A stretch of DNA of 64,000 bases from Pseudothauera lacus (GCF_003034845.1 NZ_PZKC01000001.1:331473-395472); one strand, 5' to 3'. Shown: positions 27,140 through 35,696, counted from the stretch's first letter. Notes: generated by a model not told the origin, from the letters alone. Numbers and translations are program-made.

Positions 27140-28372
27140 TCAAAAAATGAAGTTCGCAAACACTGACACAGTGTCGGCATCATAGTTTCTCGAAACCAGC
27201 GCCGAACTGCGGCGCTGGCGCTCGGCACGCAACTGGAAACTCGCCCAGTCGCTCGCCTGGTAACGCGCCCATAGCCCGAAACGTTCGGTGCGATCATCGC
27301 GCCGCGGCACCAGGCCACCGAAGCCAAGCTCGGGATCGCCGCCGTAGTCGCGCTCACGACGCTCGGCGATCAGACCCGCGGAGATCTTCGAAGTCGCCGC
27401 CCATACCGGCTCGAAGGCGAGTACGCGGGTAAGCGCATAGTTGGCAACGAGATCTTCCTCGGCTCCGATGTCGCGCCGCCAGCGCAGATTGAGCGCAAGC
27501 TTGGCGGTCGGCACCCAGCGCAGCGCAAGCTGACCGGTGGTGCCGCTGAAATCCCGCGCCGGCGCCAGCGCATAGGTTCGCGAGGTATGACCGAGCTCGC
27601 CATTCACGGCAAAGGCCGCAGTGAGCTGCCAGTCCATGCCCACGCGCCACTGGCGCTGGCGATAGTCGCGGATGGAACCCGCAACGGCGAGGCGATTGGG
27701 ATAGCGCCCATCGGCCTCCTGCACGCTCAGTTGCAGACGATTGCCTGCACGCGTGATCCACGTGAGGTCGGCATTCACGGTGCGGGCGTCGAACTCCGAC
27801 AAGGGGCGCCTGCCGTCCTTGTACCAGCTGCGGCTGTGCACCACCCCCACCCCCACCGCCCACTGCGGATCGATGCGCAGCACTGCCCGCCCGGCACTGC
27901 GCCGGAAGCGCCGTATCACCTGCTCGGTGCCACCAACATCATCGAAGCCGGCGAGGGTTTCGCTGTACTGATGAACCAGCGTACCCGACCACTGCCGCCC
28001 GGCCACCCAGTCCCAGCTCAGACGCCCATCGGGGGCGGTGTAGTCGAGATCGTCATGATGTCGATAGGCGGAGTGACTGAGGTCAAGATCGGCACGCAGA
28101 CGCTGGCGACTGACAGTACGATCGAAGCCGAGCTGCACGCCGGTCAGCGAGATGCGATCACCACGCTCTCCTCGCGGCGCCACGGCACCGTCGGGCAGGC
28201 GGTAGAGGTTGCTGTCGTACTGGATGAGCTGGGAAAGCCCCACCGAAAAGCCCTCCTCGCCCGCCATCGCAGCGCAGGGAAACAGCATCGCGCCGAGCAG
28301 CACGACAAGCGGCAGCGGCGCAGCGACAGATGCGGAAACGGGCGCGTCGCCCCACCGGTTCGGGATGCTCAT
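27140..28372 (-). CDS. epsL: EpsL, exosortase-B-associated outer-membrane beta-barrel protein
   Basis: From the ATG at 28372 the product is 410 residues with a signal peptide (VVLLGAMLFPCAAMA). The mature part is made of alternating beta strands with aromatic girdles (VGLSQLIQYDSNLYRLPDG; YRQRQWRVGMDWQLTAAFAVNGELGHTSRTYA) ending in VSVFANFIF, a C-terminal Phe typical of outer-membrane barrels. It fits EpsL, proposed to be the polymer outer-membrane transporter of XrtB systems. It is the first gene of the 18-kb operon. Confidence 0.88.
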   Translation of the reverse strand: MSIPNRWGDAPVSASVAAPLPLVVLLGAMLFPCAAMAGEEGFSVGLSQLIQYDSNLYRLPDGAVAPRGERGDRISLTGVQLGFDRTVSRQRLRADLDLSHSAYRHHDDLDYTAPDGRLSWDWVAGRQWSGTLVHQYSETLAGFDDVGGTEQVIRRFRRSAGRAVLRIDPQWAVGVGVVHSRSWYKDGRRPLSEFDARTVNADLTWITRAGNRLQLSVQEADGRYPNRLAVAGSIRDYRQRQWRVGMDWQLTAAFAVNGELGHTSRTYALAPARDFSGTTGQLALRWVPTAKLALNLRWRRDIGAEEDLVANYALTRVLAFEPVWAATSKISAGLIAERRERDYGGDPELGFGGLVPRRDDRTERFGLWARYQASDWASFQLRAERQRRSSALVSRNYDADTVSVFANFIF

Positions 28373-28577
28373 TAGCGTAAGTGTACTGGAAGTTGCGCGG
28401 CAATTGTATGACAGAACACGATATCCGCATCGCAACAAATGCAACACAATGATGTTGAAAGCTTAACAAAATGGACACATACATAGTTTTGTATAATGTT
28501 GTTTAAATTGAATTTTCCTTTCAACGTCGACTTTTTTTACACATTGGGCATGCCAAATCAACCGTTGCGCCTTGCAG

Positions 28578-28607
28578 CATCATGAGAGCTCGCATAAGCT
28601 CATGATG
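28578..28607. promoter_or_regulatory. Perfect 9-bp inverted repeat, candidate activator site
   Basis: CATCATGAG (28578-28586) and CTCATGATG (28599-28607) are perfect inverted repeats around a 12-base spacer, in the AT-rich 360-base space between divergent epsL and the first PEP-CTERM gene. The centre is about 72 bases before the start site predicted from the sigma-54 type promoter at 28639, in the range for an enhancer-binding protein. Confidence 0.5.
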
Positions 28608-28638
28608 TGCAAACGTTCATCTATCTGAAATAGTTTAT

Positions 28639-28654
28639 GGGCATAGTTATTGCT
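28639..28654 (+). promoter_or_regulatory. Sigma-54 (-24/-12) type promoter upstream of PEP-CTERM gene
   Basis: GGGCATAGTTATTGCT matches the sigma-54 consensus TGGCACG-N4-TTGCW at the invariant GG (28640-28641) and GC (28652-28653), separated by exactly 10 bases, plus CA and TTGCT. Transcription would start near 28664, leaving a leader of about 70 bases to the ATG at 28736. PEP-CTERM/exosortase systems are known to be accompanied by the PrsK/PrsR pair, PrsR being a sigma-54 activator; prsK/prsR are not in this window. Confidence 0.6.
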
Positions 28655-28735
28655 TAATAGCGACGGCATGCACCCCCCAACAGGGTTCATGGATTTCACC
28701 CTTCGACTCAACCCCCTCAACAGAGGAGTCTGCAC

Positions 28736-29269
28736 ATGCGCAAGATCTTTGCCGCCACCGCCCTGTGCGCAGGACTGAGCCTCGGCTCAACGGCCTACGC
28801 CTCCAACAACCTGACCGTGGATCTCGGCCCCGTGGGCGCCAACCAGACCTTCTCTCAGGTCATCCAGAAGAGCCAGGGCTACTTTTCCGACACCTGGACC
28901 TTCTCGGTCGTCGAAGATATTTTCTCCGCCGGCTCGGTCAGCAACCTGTCGATCAAGCTTCCCAGCCTGAACCTGCTCAACATCTCCAACCTGTCCGCAC
29001 AACTGTACGACGGCCTGGGCAACATGCTTTACAACCTCGATCTGGATCCGGGCAGCTCCGCCGACATCAAGGTCGGTTCGGGTCTGTTCCAGGTTGGCAC
29101 CGGCTATCACTTCGCGATCAGTGGTTTCGCCGATGGCGCTGCCGGTGGACAATACGTGTTCGCGGTAACCACGCTGCCCGTACCCGAACCCGAGACCTAC
29201 GCCATGATGCTCGCCGGCCTTGGCCTGATCGGTGCCGTTGCGCGTCGCCGCATGAAGCGCGAAGGCTGA
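28736..29269 (+). CDS. FxDxF-type PEP-CTERM protein 1
   Basis: A 177-residue exported protein with an AGAGGAG ribosome binding site, an N-terminal signal peptide (MRKIFAATALCAGLSLGSTAYA), the FSDTWTF segment that defines the FxDxF group (near residue 50), a beta-rich body, and a full PEP-CTERM tail: VPEPETYAMMLAGLGLIGAVARRRMKR (PEP motif, hydrophobic helix, Arg cluster). It should be processed by XrtB. Its body is related to the next gene, indicating tandem duplication. In floc-forming betaproteobacteria such proteins help tie exopolysaccharide to cells. Confidence 0.92.
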   Translation: MRKIFAATALCAGLSLGSTAYASNNLTVDLGPVGANQTFSQVIQKSQGYFSDTWTFSVVEDIFSAGSVSNLSIKLPSLNLLNISNLSAQLYDGLGNMLYNLDLDPGSSADIKVGSGLFQVGTGYHFAISGFADGAAGGQYVFAVTTLPVPEPETYAMMLAGLGLIGAVARRRMKREG

Positions 29270-29275
29270 TCGCCC

Positions 29276-29304
29276 TGCCGCCGGCAGCAATGCTGTCGGC
29301 GGCA
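29276..29304 (+). terminator. Stem-loop after first PEP-CTERM gene
   Basis: TGCCGCCGGCAG (29276-29287) and CTGTCGGCGGCA (29293-29304) form a 12-bp stem with one G-U pair and a 5-base loop, seven bases after the stop codon. No T-run follows, so it may be a 3'-end stabiliser or a weak terminator rather than a full stop. Confidence 0.45.
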
Positions 29305-29422
29305 TAACTTCATGCTGCAAGGCACAATGCAATGCATATGGCTTGCCTGAGCAAATCCAAATGAATATGATGGCGGGCGCTTCCATCCGTCATCGTATCC
29401 ATTACCTCATCTGGACAAGCTC

Positions 29423-29944
29423 ATGACCTTCAAGAAAACCCTCGTCGCCCTCGGCATCGGCCTGGCGATGACCGGCGCGGCCAATGCCGCGACCTACGAC
29501 CTCGGCGAATTCTCCGGCATCTCCGTGATCGCCAGCACGGTCACGACCGCCAAGGGCGCCTTCAGCGACACCTGGAATTTCAGCCTCGCCGGTGACAGCT
29601 TCACCGTCGGCGCGGTCTTCGACCTGCCCAGCCTGCTCGGCCTGCACTACAACATCAGCAGCCTCAGCGCCCAGCTCTTTTCCAGCAGCGGCGCGCTGGT
29701 GGTGGACTTCGACGACTGCTTCCTGAGCAGCAAGGATTTCAAGTTCAGCCTCGGCACCCTGGTCGCCGACAGCTACTCCCTGCTGGTAAGCGGCAACGCC
29801 ACCGGCTGGGCCGGCGGCCGTTACGAACTGAAGATGACGGCGAAGCAGATTGCCGCGCCGGTACCGGAACCGCAAACCCTGTTGATGATGCTCAGCGGCC
29901 TCGGCCTTCTCGGTGCCGTCGCCCGTCGTCGTCGCCTTGGTTGA
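29423..29944 (+). CDS. FxDxF-type PEP-CTERM protein 2
   Basis: 173 residues: signal peptide MTFKKTLVALGIGLAMTGAANA, FSDTWNF (FxDxF signature), a beta-rich body with LSAQLFSSSGALVVDF that parallels LSAQLYDGLGNMLYNL of the preceding gene, and a C-terminal VPEPQTLLMMLSGLGLLGAVARRRRLG sorting tail. A single Cys (DDCFL) distinguishes it from its neighbour. It is a likely XrtB substrate. Only a poorly spaced sigma-54 look-alike lies upstream, so it may be read from the first gene's promoter. Confidence 0.9.
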   Translation: MTFKKTLVALGIGLAMTGAANAATYDLGEFSGISVIASTVTTAKGAFSDTWNFSLAGDSFTVGAVFDLPSLLGLHYNISSLSAQLFSSSGALVVDFDDCFLSSKDFKFSLGTLVADSYSLLVSGNATGWAGGRYELKMTAKQIAAPVPEPQTLLMMLSGLGLLGAVARRRRLG

Positions 29945-29989
29945 CGCCGTGGCGGCCCACCTCGCGGTGGGTCGCCGCCTGTCACACAG

Positions 29990-30011
29990 CGGGCCACGCG
30001 GCCCGTTTTTT
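29990..30011 (+). terminator. Rho-independent terminator after PEP-CTERM pair
   Basis: CGGGCC-ACGC-GGCCCG followed by six T residues is a textbook intrinsic terminator. It ends the PEP-CTERM unit, so the following glycosyltransferase needs its own promoter or readthrough. A second hairpin (29951-29976) precedes it. Confidence 0.88.
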
Positions 30012-30058
30012 GTCTGCACTACCCTGCCAACCGTCAAACCTGAGCGCATATCCGCACA

Positions 30059-31447
30059 ATGTTCGCCGCCATTGACCGTCAGAAGATGCTGCAACGCAAG
30101 GCCCTGACCCTGCCCGCCGCCATCGAGGCCTTCCTCGATCCGCTGGTGGTCATCGGCGTCCTGCTGGCCGCCGCGGCGCATGCCGGCGACACCATCGGAC
30201 CGCCCTATCTGGTGCTCGGTGCGCTGGCCTTTGCGCTGACCTTCCCCGGCGACATCGGCATGCATGAGGCGGTACGCCGCATGCTGCGCAAGGTGGCCAC
30301 CAACTGGCTGATCTTCGCTACCGTGCTGGGCGCCTTCGGCGTCGCCAGCGGCTACATCAAGGTTTTTCCCGAGCAGGTCCTGCTGACCTGGCTGCTCGCC
30401 ACCCCGCTCGCCCTCGCCGGCGCCCACCTTGGCGCGCGCGCCGTGCTGCCGCGGGTGATCAGCCAGAGCCAGCGCAGCGCGGTGATCGCCGGGGTCAATG
30501 ACATCGGCGTGCGCCTGGCCAGGCAGTTCCTCTTCAACCCCTACCTCGGCACCCGCGTGCTGGGCTTCTTCGAGGACCGCAGCGCCGACCGCCTGCCCAC
30601 CGTCCTCCCTGTCGCCACCCGCGGACGGCTCGCCGAGCTGGCCACCTTCGTCAAGGAACACCACGTCGACGCCATCTACCTGGCGCTGCCGATGGCCACC
30701 CAGCCACGCATCCTGGCGCTCCTCGACGACCTCAAGGACACCACGGCGTCGATCTATTTCGTCCCCGACATCTTCGTCACCGATCTCATCCAGGGGCGCC
30801 TCGACAGCGTCAGCGGCATGCCCGTGGTGGCCGTGTGCGAAACCCCGTTCACCGGCTTCAACGGCGTGGTCAAGCGCTGCGCCGACGTGGTGCTGTCACT
30901 GCTGATCATGCTCCTGCTCTCTCCCGTGCTGCTCGCCGTGGCCATCGGCGTGCGCCTGTCCTCGCCAGGGCCGATCATCTTCAAGCAGCGCCGCTATGGC
31001 CTCGATGGCAAGGAAATCCTGGTCTACAAGTTCCGTTCGATGACCACCTGCGACAACGGCAACGAGATCCGCCAGGCCACAAAGAACGATCAGCGCATCA
31101 CGCCTTTCGGGGCCTTCATCCGCCGCACCTCGCTCGACGAACTGCCGCAGTTCCTCAACGTGCTGCAGGGGCGCATGAGCATCGTCGGGCCGCGCCCGCA
31201 CGCCGTGGCCCACAACGAGACCTACCGCAAGCTGATCAAGGGCTACATGGTCCGCCACAAGGTCAAGCCCGGCATCACCGGCTGGGCGCAGGTCAACGGC
31301 TACCGCGGCGAAACCGAGACCGTCGACAAGATGGAAAAGCGCATCGAGTACGACCTCGAGTACCTGCGCCACTGGTCGCTCGGTCTCGACCTGTGGATCA
31401 TCATCAAGACTGCCCTGCTGGTGGTACGCGACCGCAACGCCTACTGA
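30059..31447 (+). CDS. Undecaprenyl-phosphate glucose phosphotransferase (priming glycosyltransferase)
   Basis: A 462-residue polyprenol-phosphate hexose-1-phosphate transferase of the WcaJ/EpsB type. The N-terminal half has four membrane helices, then a CoA-binding-like Rossmann domain (SAVIAGVNDIGVRLARQFL). The C-terminal bacterial sugar transferase domain has VKRCADVVLSLLIMLLLSPVLLAVAI, KQRRYGLDGKEILVYKFRSM, TSLDELPQFLNVLQGRMSIVGPRPHA and KPGITGWAQVNGYRGET. It loads the first sugar phosphate (probably glucose) on the lipid carrier, starting synthesis of the polymer made by the eps operon on the opposite strand. Confidence 0.93.
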   Translation: MFAAIDRQKMLQRKALTLPAAIEAFLDPLVVIGVLLAAAAHAGDTIGPPYLVLGALAFALTFPGDIGMHEAVRRMLRKVATNWLIFATVLGAFGVASGYIKVFPEQVLLTWLLATPLALAGAHLGARAVLPRVISQSQRSAVIAGVNDIGVRLARQFLFNPYLGTRVLGFFEDRSADRLPTVLPVATRGRLAELATFVKEHHVDAIYLALPMATQPRILALLDDLKDTTASIYFVPDIFVTDLIQGRLDSVSGMPVVAVCETPFTGFNGVVKRCADVVLSLLIMLLLSPVLLAVAIGVRLSSPGPIIFKQRRYGLDGKEILVYKFRSMTTCDNGNEIRQATKNDQRITPFGAFIRRTSLDELPQFLNVLQGRMSIVGPRPHAVAHNETYRKLIKGYMVRHKVKPGITGWAQVNGYRGETETVDKMEKRIEYDLEYLRHWSLGLDLWIIIKTALLVVRDRNAY

Positions 31448-31464
31448 GCAGCGCGCAGCCTCAC

Positions 31465-32007
31465 TCAGGCACCGCGCTGCGGAGCCCGGGCAAGCTTGCG
31501 CTGCAAGGTGCGGCGGTGCATCTTGAGGGCGCGGGCGGTGGCGGAAATGTTGCCGTCATGCTCGCCCAGCACGCGCTGGATGTGTTGCCACTCCAGTTCA
31601 TCGACCGACATGGTGGCCGTGCCGATAGCGCTCTCGATATCGACCTCGTCCACCCGCAGGGCCTTGACGATGGCGTCGACCTCGGCAGGCTTGGCGAGGT
31701 ACTGCGTCGCCCCCAGCTTCACCGCATTGACCGCGGTGGCGATGCTGGCATAGCCGGTGAGCACCAGGATGCGGGCGTTGGGATTGATCTCCAGCAGCGG
31801 CTCGATCAGGCGCAGACCGGAGGCGCCGTCAAGATTGAGGTCGAGGACGACGTACTCGGGCTCGTGGGCATCGGCCAGTTGCAGAGCCTGGGCCTGATCA
31901 TGGGCACTGAAGACGGTGAAGCCGCGCTGCGCCAAGGCGCGTGACAGGACGCGGTTGAAGGTCTGATCGTCGTCGATCACCAGCAGGTGGGCTTGCTCCT
32001 CGTTCAC
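31465..32007 (-). CDS. regA: Redox response regulator, RegA/PrrA/ActR family
   Basis: The start is a GTG at 32007, four-base GTGA overlap with the regB stop and AGAGGA upstream, giving 180 residues. The receiver domain has LLVIDDDQTFNR, phospho-acceptor Asp in YVVLDLNLDGASGL, TGYASIATAV and YLAKPAEVD; the C-terminal Fis-type HTH is LEWQHIQRVLGEHDGNISATARALKMHRRTLQRKLARA, ending the way RegA proteins do. RegA regulators control respiratory and denitrification genes in response to redox state. Adjacency to nosZ makes the nos genes plausible targets. Confidence 0.92.
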   Translation of the reverse strand: MNEEQAHLLVIDDDQTFNRVLSRALAQRGFTVFSAHDQAQALQLADAHEPEYVVLDLNLDGASGLRLIEPLLEINPNARILVLTGYASIATAVNAVKLGATQYLAKPAEVDAIVKALRVDEVDIESAIGTATMSVDELEWQHIQRVLGEHDGNISATARALKMHRRTLQRKLARAPQRGA

Positions 32008-33275
32008 GCGCGTATCCTCTGCTGCGGCAGTTTCATGATCGCCATCGTACCGCCACCGGGGCGCGCGGTCAGCAACAGGCGGCCGCCGGCACGTGCCACA
32101 GCAGCCTGCGCAAGGAAAAGGCCGATCCCCATGCCGGTGGCGGAATCCCCCAGTGGCTCGCGGCCGATGCTTGCCGCCAGACCGGGGTCGATGCCAGGGC
32201 CGCGATCGGCCACCGTCACCACCAGCTCGTCGGCCTCGCACCCGCCACTCAGCTCCACCCCCGCGGGACAGGCGTCGGCGGCGTTGTTGATGAGCGTGTG
32301 CAGGGCTTCGGCAAGGGTAGCATCGGCGACGATGTCGAGGCTGCGCAAGGCCGGCGCACAATGGACCTGCACCGAACTGTGCGGACGCAAGGCGCGCCAG
32401 CGTGCCGCCACGCCCTCCAGCCAGGTCTGCGCACTCAGCGCACCACCGCCTTCGGCGCGCAGATTGCCCGCGCGCGCGGTAAGGCCGCCGAGGATCTGCT
32501 TGCAGTGTTCGATCTGCTCGCGCATCAGGGCGAGGTCTGCCTGTGCCGGACTGGCATCCGCCACCCCGCCGGCGACCTCGTCGACCAGAATGCGCAGGGT
32601 TCCCAACGGCGTGCCGAGCTTGTGCGCCGCAGATGCAGCAAGATTGCCGAGTGCGAGGATCTGCTCATCGCGGGCGTGCGCCTCGCGGGCTGCAGCCAGC
32701 TCCTGCTCCAGCCGCCGCAGGGCGCCGGCGGCACGCAGTACGAACCAGGCCACGACCAGTGCGGAGATCACGAAGGTGACCCACATTCCGGCCAGGTGCC
32801 AGTGCATCGCCGCATCGTGGTCGACAAAACGGATCGGCACATTGAACTGCCAGAGCAGCGAGTAGGCCAGCACGGCAAGCACGGCCAGCGCCCAGCCCAG
32901 CGCCGCAGGCAGGATTGCCGCCCCGATGGCGACCAGGGGCAGCAGCAGCGAGATCAGCGGGTTGGTGGCACCACCACTGAAATAGACGAAGACCGACCAC
33001 GCCAGCAGGTCGACCAGCAATTGACCCCACAGCATCAGCGCCGACGGTGTGCGCCGGGCCGACGACCACGCCAGGGTGAGCAGGTTGAACGCCGCCAGGC
33101 TCGCGGCCACGGCCAGCAACTCACGCTGCGGCAGGTTCACGGCAAGCACCAGGGGCATCAGCCATGCCGCCAGAACCATGCACAGCACCGCCAGCCAGCG
33201 CAGCAGGAGCAGGCGCGCGAGCTGGCCATGGCTGAGCAGTTGCTGGGCGGAAAGTACCGGGCCGGGGGAGGTCAT
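32004..33275 (-). CDS. regB: Redox sensor histidine kinase, RegB/PrrB family
   Basis: From the ATG at 33275 the protein has 423 residues. Six membrane helices come first and include the quinone-site-like loop YFSGGATNPLISLLLPLVAIGA. The H-box is LGNLAASAAHKLGTPLGTLRILVDEV, with the RegB-typical AAHKLGTP; the ATPase domain has LINNAADACPAG, VADRGPGID and GMGIGLFLAQAAVARAGG. RegB senses the ubiquinone pool and phosphorylates RegA. It is divergent from nosZ, the two sharing a 250-base control region. Confidence 0.92.
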   Translation of the reverse strand: MTSPGPVLSAQQLLSHGQLARLLLLRWLAVLCMVLAAWLMPLVLAVNLPQRELLAVAASLAAFNLLTLAWSSARRTPSALMLWGQLLVDLLAWSVFVYFSGGATNPLISLLLPLVAIGAAILPAALGWALAVLAVLAYSLLWQFNVPIRFVDHDAAMHWHLAGMWVTFVISALVVAWFVLRAAGALRRLEQELAAAREAHARDEQILALGNLAASAAHKLGTPLGTLRILVDEVAGGVADASPAQADLALMREQIEHCKQILGGLTARAGNLRAEGGGALSAQTWLEGVAARWRALRPHSSVQVHCAPALRSLDIVADATLAEALHTLINNAADACPAGVELSGGCEADELVVTVADRGPGIDPGLAASIGREPLGDSATGMGIGLFLAQAAVARAGGRLLLTARPGGGTMAIMKLPQQRIRA

Positions 33276-33356
33276 GCGGCGATTATCCACCGCCCGGCAC
33301 GGTACGGCGAGGGGCGCTGAGAGCCGCGCCAGATGGTGGGAAACAATTTTTCCTAA

Positions 33357-33398
33357 TTGTCCTGGATCAAGGCAACCCCCGGGGGCGAAGCCTAGAGT
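33357..33398 (+). promoter_or_regulatory. FNR/DNR-type promoter of nosZ
   Basis: TTGTC-CTGG-ATCAA (33357-33370) matches the Crp/FNR-family consensus TTGAT-N4-ATCAA at 8 of 10 positions. A -10-like hexamer TAGAGT lies at 33393-33398, beginning 29.5 bases from the centre of the box, the spacing of a class II FNR promoter with the activator near -41.5. Predicted start is near 33405, giving a leader of about 120 bases to the nosZ ATG at 33528. Confidence 0.72.
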
Positions 33399-33527
33399 TC
33401 GGGTGCGACATTTAGCCGCAGCGTCAATTTGCCGCACACCCTTACAGCGTCACGAACAGGGCAGCGGTCAGCAAACAGGCTTGCAGTTTCACACCGATCA
33501 TCATCTGAACCAGGGAGCAGCTACGCC

Positions 33528-35483
33528 ATGAGCCAGGAAAACAACACTACTCCGGACACCCAGCCCGACCAGGGGCGCCGCCGGTTCCTCAATACCGCCG
33601 CCTTTGCCGGCCTTGCCGGCGCCGGCCTGTCGGTCGGTCTGTCGGCCTGCAAGCAGGAGCAGGCTGCCGCACCCGCCGCCACCGGCAGTGTCGCCCCGCG
33701 CGCAGCGGCCGCCGCGAGCAGTGGCGGTGCCGGCAAGTATCACCTCGAACCGGGCGAACTGGACACCTACTACGGCCTGTGGTCGGGCGGCCACACCGGC
33801 GACTTCCGCGTGCTCGGCCTGCCTTCGGGGCGCGAACTGCATCGCGTGCCGTGCTTCGTGCCCGATGCGCTGGTGGGCTGGGGACACACCAATGAGTCGA
33901 AAGCGGTCATGGGCACCCGCCCCGACGGCAGCCTGAAGTACACCGTGGGTGACACCCACCACACCCACGCCTCCTACAAGGACGGCAACTACGACGGCCG
34001 CTACGCCTGGATCAACGACAAGATCAACAGCCGCATCGCCCGCATCCGCCTCGACTACTTCATCTGCGACAAGATCACCGACCTGCCCAACGTGCAGGGC
34101 TTCCACGGCATCTTCCCGGACAAGCGCGACCCGGTCGATCCGGCGATCAACTACACCACCCGCGTCTTCTGCGGCGCCGAGTTCCACACCCCGCTGCCCA
34201 ACGACGGGCGCGACCTGGAGGCACCGGAGAAGTACCGCACGCTGTTCTCCTGCGTCGATGCGGAAACCATGGAGGTGCGCTGGCAGGTGCTGATCGACGG
34301 CAACTGCGACCTCGTCGCCACCTCCTTCGACGGCAAGCTGGCAGCCACCAACCAGTACAACACCGAAGGCGGCTACCATTACGAAGGCATGATGTCGGCC
34401 GAGCGCGACGCCTGCCTGTTCTTCAACATCGCCCGCATCGAGCAGGCCGTGAAGGACGGCAAGTTCCGCACCTACGGTGACTCCAGGGTACCGGTGGTGG
34501 ATGGCACCAAGGCCGCCAACACCGACCCGGCGACCTCCCTGGTGTGCTATGTCACCGTGCCGAAGAACCCGCACGGCGTGAATGCCAGCCCGGACGGCAA
34601 GTATTTCATCTGCGCCGGCAAGCTGTCGCCGACCGCCACCGTCATCGAGCTGACCAAGGTGCTGGACTGGTTCGACGGCAAGGTGAACGACGCCGACGAG
34701 ACCATCGTTGCTGAAGTGGAACTGGGCCTCGGCCCCCTGCACACCGCCTTCGACGGCCGCGGCAACGCCTACACCACGCTCTTCCTCGACAGCCAGATCG
34801 TCAAGTGGAACGTTGACGCCGCAATCAAGTTCCACAGCGGTGACACCAGCGCGCAGTACGTGGTCGACCGCCTTGACGTGCATTACCAGCCGGGCCACAT
34901 CAACGCCTCGCAGTCCGAGACCATGTTCGCCGACGGCAAGTGGCTGTGCGTGGGCTGCAAGTTCTCCAAGGACCGTTTCCTGCCGGTCGGCCCGCTGCAC
35001 GCCGAAACCGAGCAGCTGGTGGACATCTCCGGCGAGAAGATGAAGCTGGTCGCCGACCACCCGGTGCGCCCGGAACCGCACGACTTCATCATCTTCAAGC
35101 GCGAGCTGCTCAACCCGAAGAAGATCTACTCGCACGACGACTTCCCGCTCGCCATCACCGACCCGAAGGACGCCGGCGTGTATCGCAACGGCAACAAGGT
35201 CACGGTCAAGATCACCTCGCTGGCACCGGCCTTCGAGCCGCGCGAGTTCAAGGTCAAGCGTGGCGACGAGGTCACCATCATCCTCACCAACCTCGACCGT
35301 ATCGAAGACCTCACGCACGGCTTCGCCATCCCCAAGTACAACGTGAACTTCATCGTCAATCCGCAAGAAACCGCGTCGGTCACCTTCAAGGCCGACAAGC
35401 CGGGCGTGTTCTGGTGCTATTGCACTCACTTCTGCCACGCCCTGCACCTGGAAATGCGCAGCCGGATGATCGTCGAGGCCTGA
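33528..35483 (+). CDS. nosZ: Nitrous oxide reductase, clade I (Tat-exported)
   Basis: NosZ reduces N2O to N2 in the periplasm, the last step of denitrification. I start it at the ATG at 33528 (651 aa), where the product begins with a Tat signal (RRRFLNTAAFAGLAGAG), marking clade I. CuZ ligands are visible in GDTHHTHASYKDG; the C-terminal cupredoxin domain has the CuA motif WCYCTHFCHALHLEM, with Cys632, Cys636, His640 and Met643. The gene has its own FNR/DNR-type promoter and a strong terminator, so it is a single-gene unit placed before nosR rather than after it. Confidence 0.98.
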   Translation: MSQENNTTPDTQPDQGRRRFLNTAAFAGLAGAGLSVGLSACKQEQAAAPAATGSVAPRAAAAASSGGAGKYHLEPGELDTYYGLWSGGHTGDFRVLGLPSGRELHRVPCFVPDALVGWGHTNESKAVMGTRPDGSLKYTVGDTHHTHASYKDGNYDGRYAWINDKINSRIARIRLDYFICDKITDLPNVQGFHGIFPDKRDPVDPAINYTTRVFCGAEFHTPLPNDGRDLEAPEKYRTLFSCVDAETMEVRWQVLIDGNCDLVATSFDGKLAATNQYNTEGGYHYEGMMSAERDACLFFNIARIEQAVKDGKFRTYGDSRVPVVDGTKAANTDPATSLVCYVTVPKNPHGVNASPDGKYFICAGKLSPTATVIELTKVLDWFDGKVNDADETIVAEVELGLGPLHTAFDGRGNAYTTLFLDSQIVKWNVDAAIKFHSGDTSAQYVVDRLDVHYQPGHINASQSETMFADGKWLCVGCKFSKDRFLPVGPLHAETEQLVDISGEKMKLVADHPVRPEPHDFIIFKRELLNPKKIYSHDDFPLAITDPKDAGVYRNGNKVTVKITSLAPAFEPREFKVKRGDEVTIILTNLDRIEDLTHGFAIPKYNVNFIVNPQETASVTFKADKPGVFWCYCTHFCHALHLEMRSRMIVEA

Positions 35484-35589
35484 GGCCGCAGACGACAGAC
35501 CGACTCCGTCACCAGGCACCGGGCCAGGGCGCGAGCCCCGGCCCGTGCAAGCCGCTCCCGCAAGGAGCGGATCGATCGGGTGATCTCTT

Positions 35590-35617
35590 CGAGGGGCTGC
35601 GCGCCCCTCGTTTTTTT
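35590..35617 (+). terminator. Rho-independent terminator between nosZ and nosR
   Basis: CGAGGGGC-TGCGC-GCCCCTCG followed by seven T residues, about 100 bases after the nosZ stop. A GC-rich imperfect hairpin (about 35520-35545) precedes it. It should separate nosZ transcription from the nosR operon. Confidence 0.9.
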
Positions 35618-35654
35618 GTGCTTACGGCATGAACACAAAGGCGGCCGACCCGAA

Positions 35655-35696
35655 TTGATTCGGGACAAGTACAACTTAAGGGATCGCTTCTACAGT
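35655..35696 (+). promoter_or_regulatory. FNR/DNR-type promoter of nosR operon
   Basis: TTGAT-TCGG-GACAA (35655-35668) matches TTGAT-N4-ATCAA at 8 of 10 positions, and TACAGT (35691-35696) sits at the same 29.5-base distance from the box centre as the -10 of nosZ. It lies directly after the terminator and about 70 bases before nosR; predicted start near 35703. Confidence 0.68.

Noticed and set aside
29321-29335. Possible sigma-54 promoter before the second PEP-CTERM gene (GGCACAATGCAATGC)
   Set aside because: GG and GC are separated by 11 bases, not the required 10, and the alternatives nearby are spaced worse.
32008-32361. N-terminal extension of regA by 118 residues
   Set aside because: It is an Arg-rich out-of-frame reading of regB; the GTG start with AGAGGA and GTGA overlap gives a normal-length RegA.
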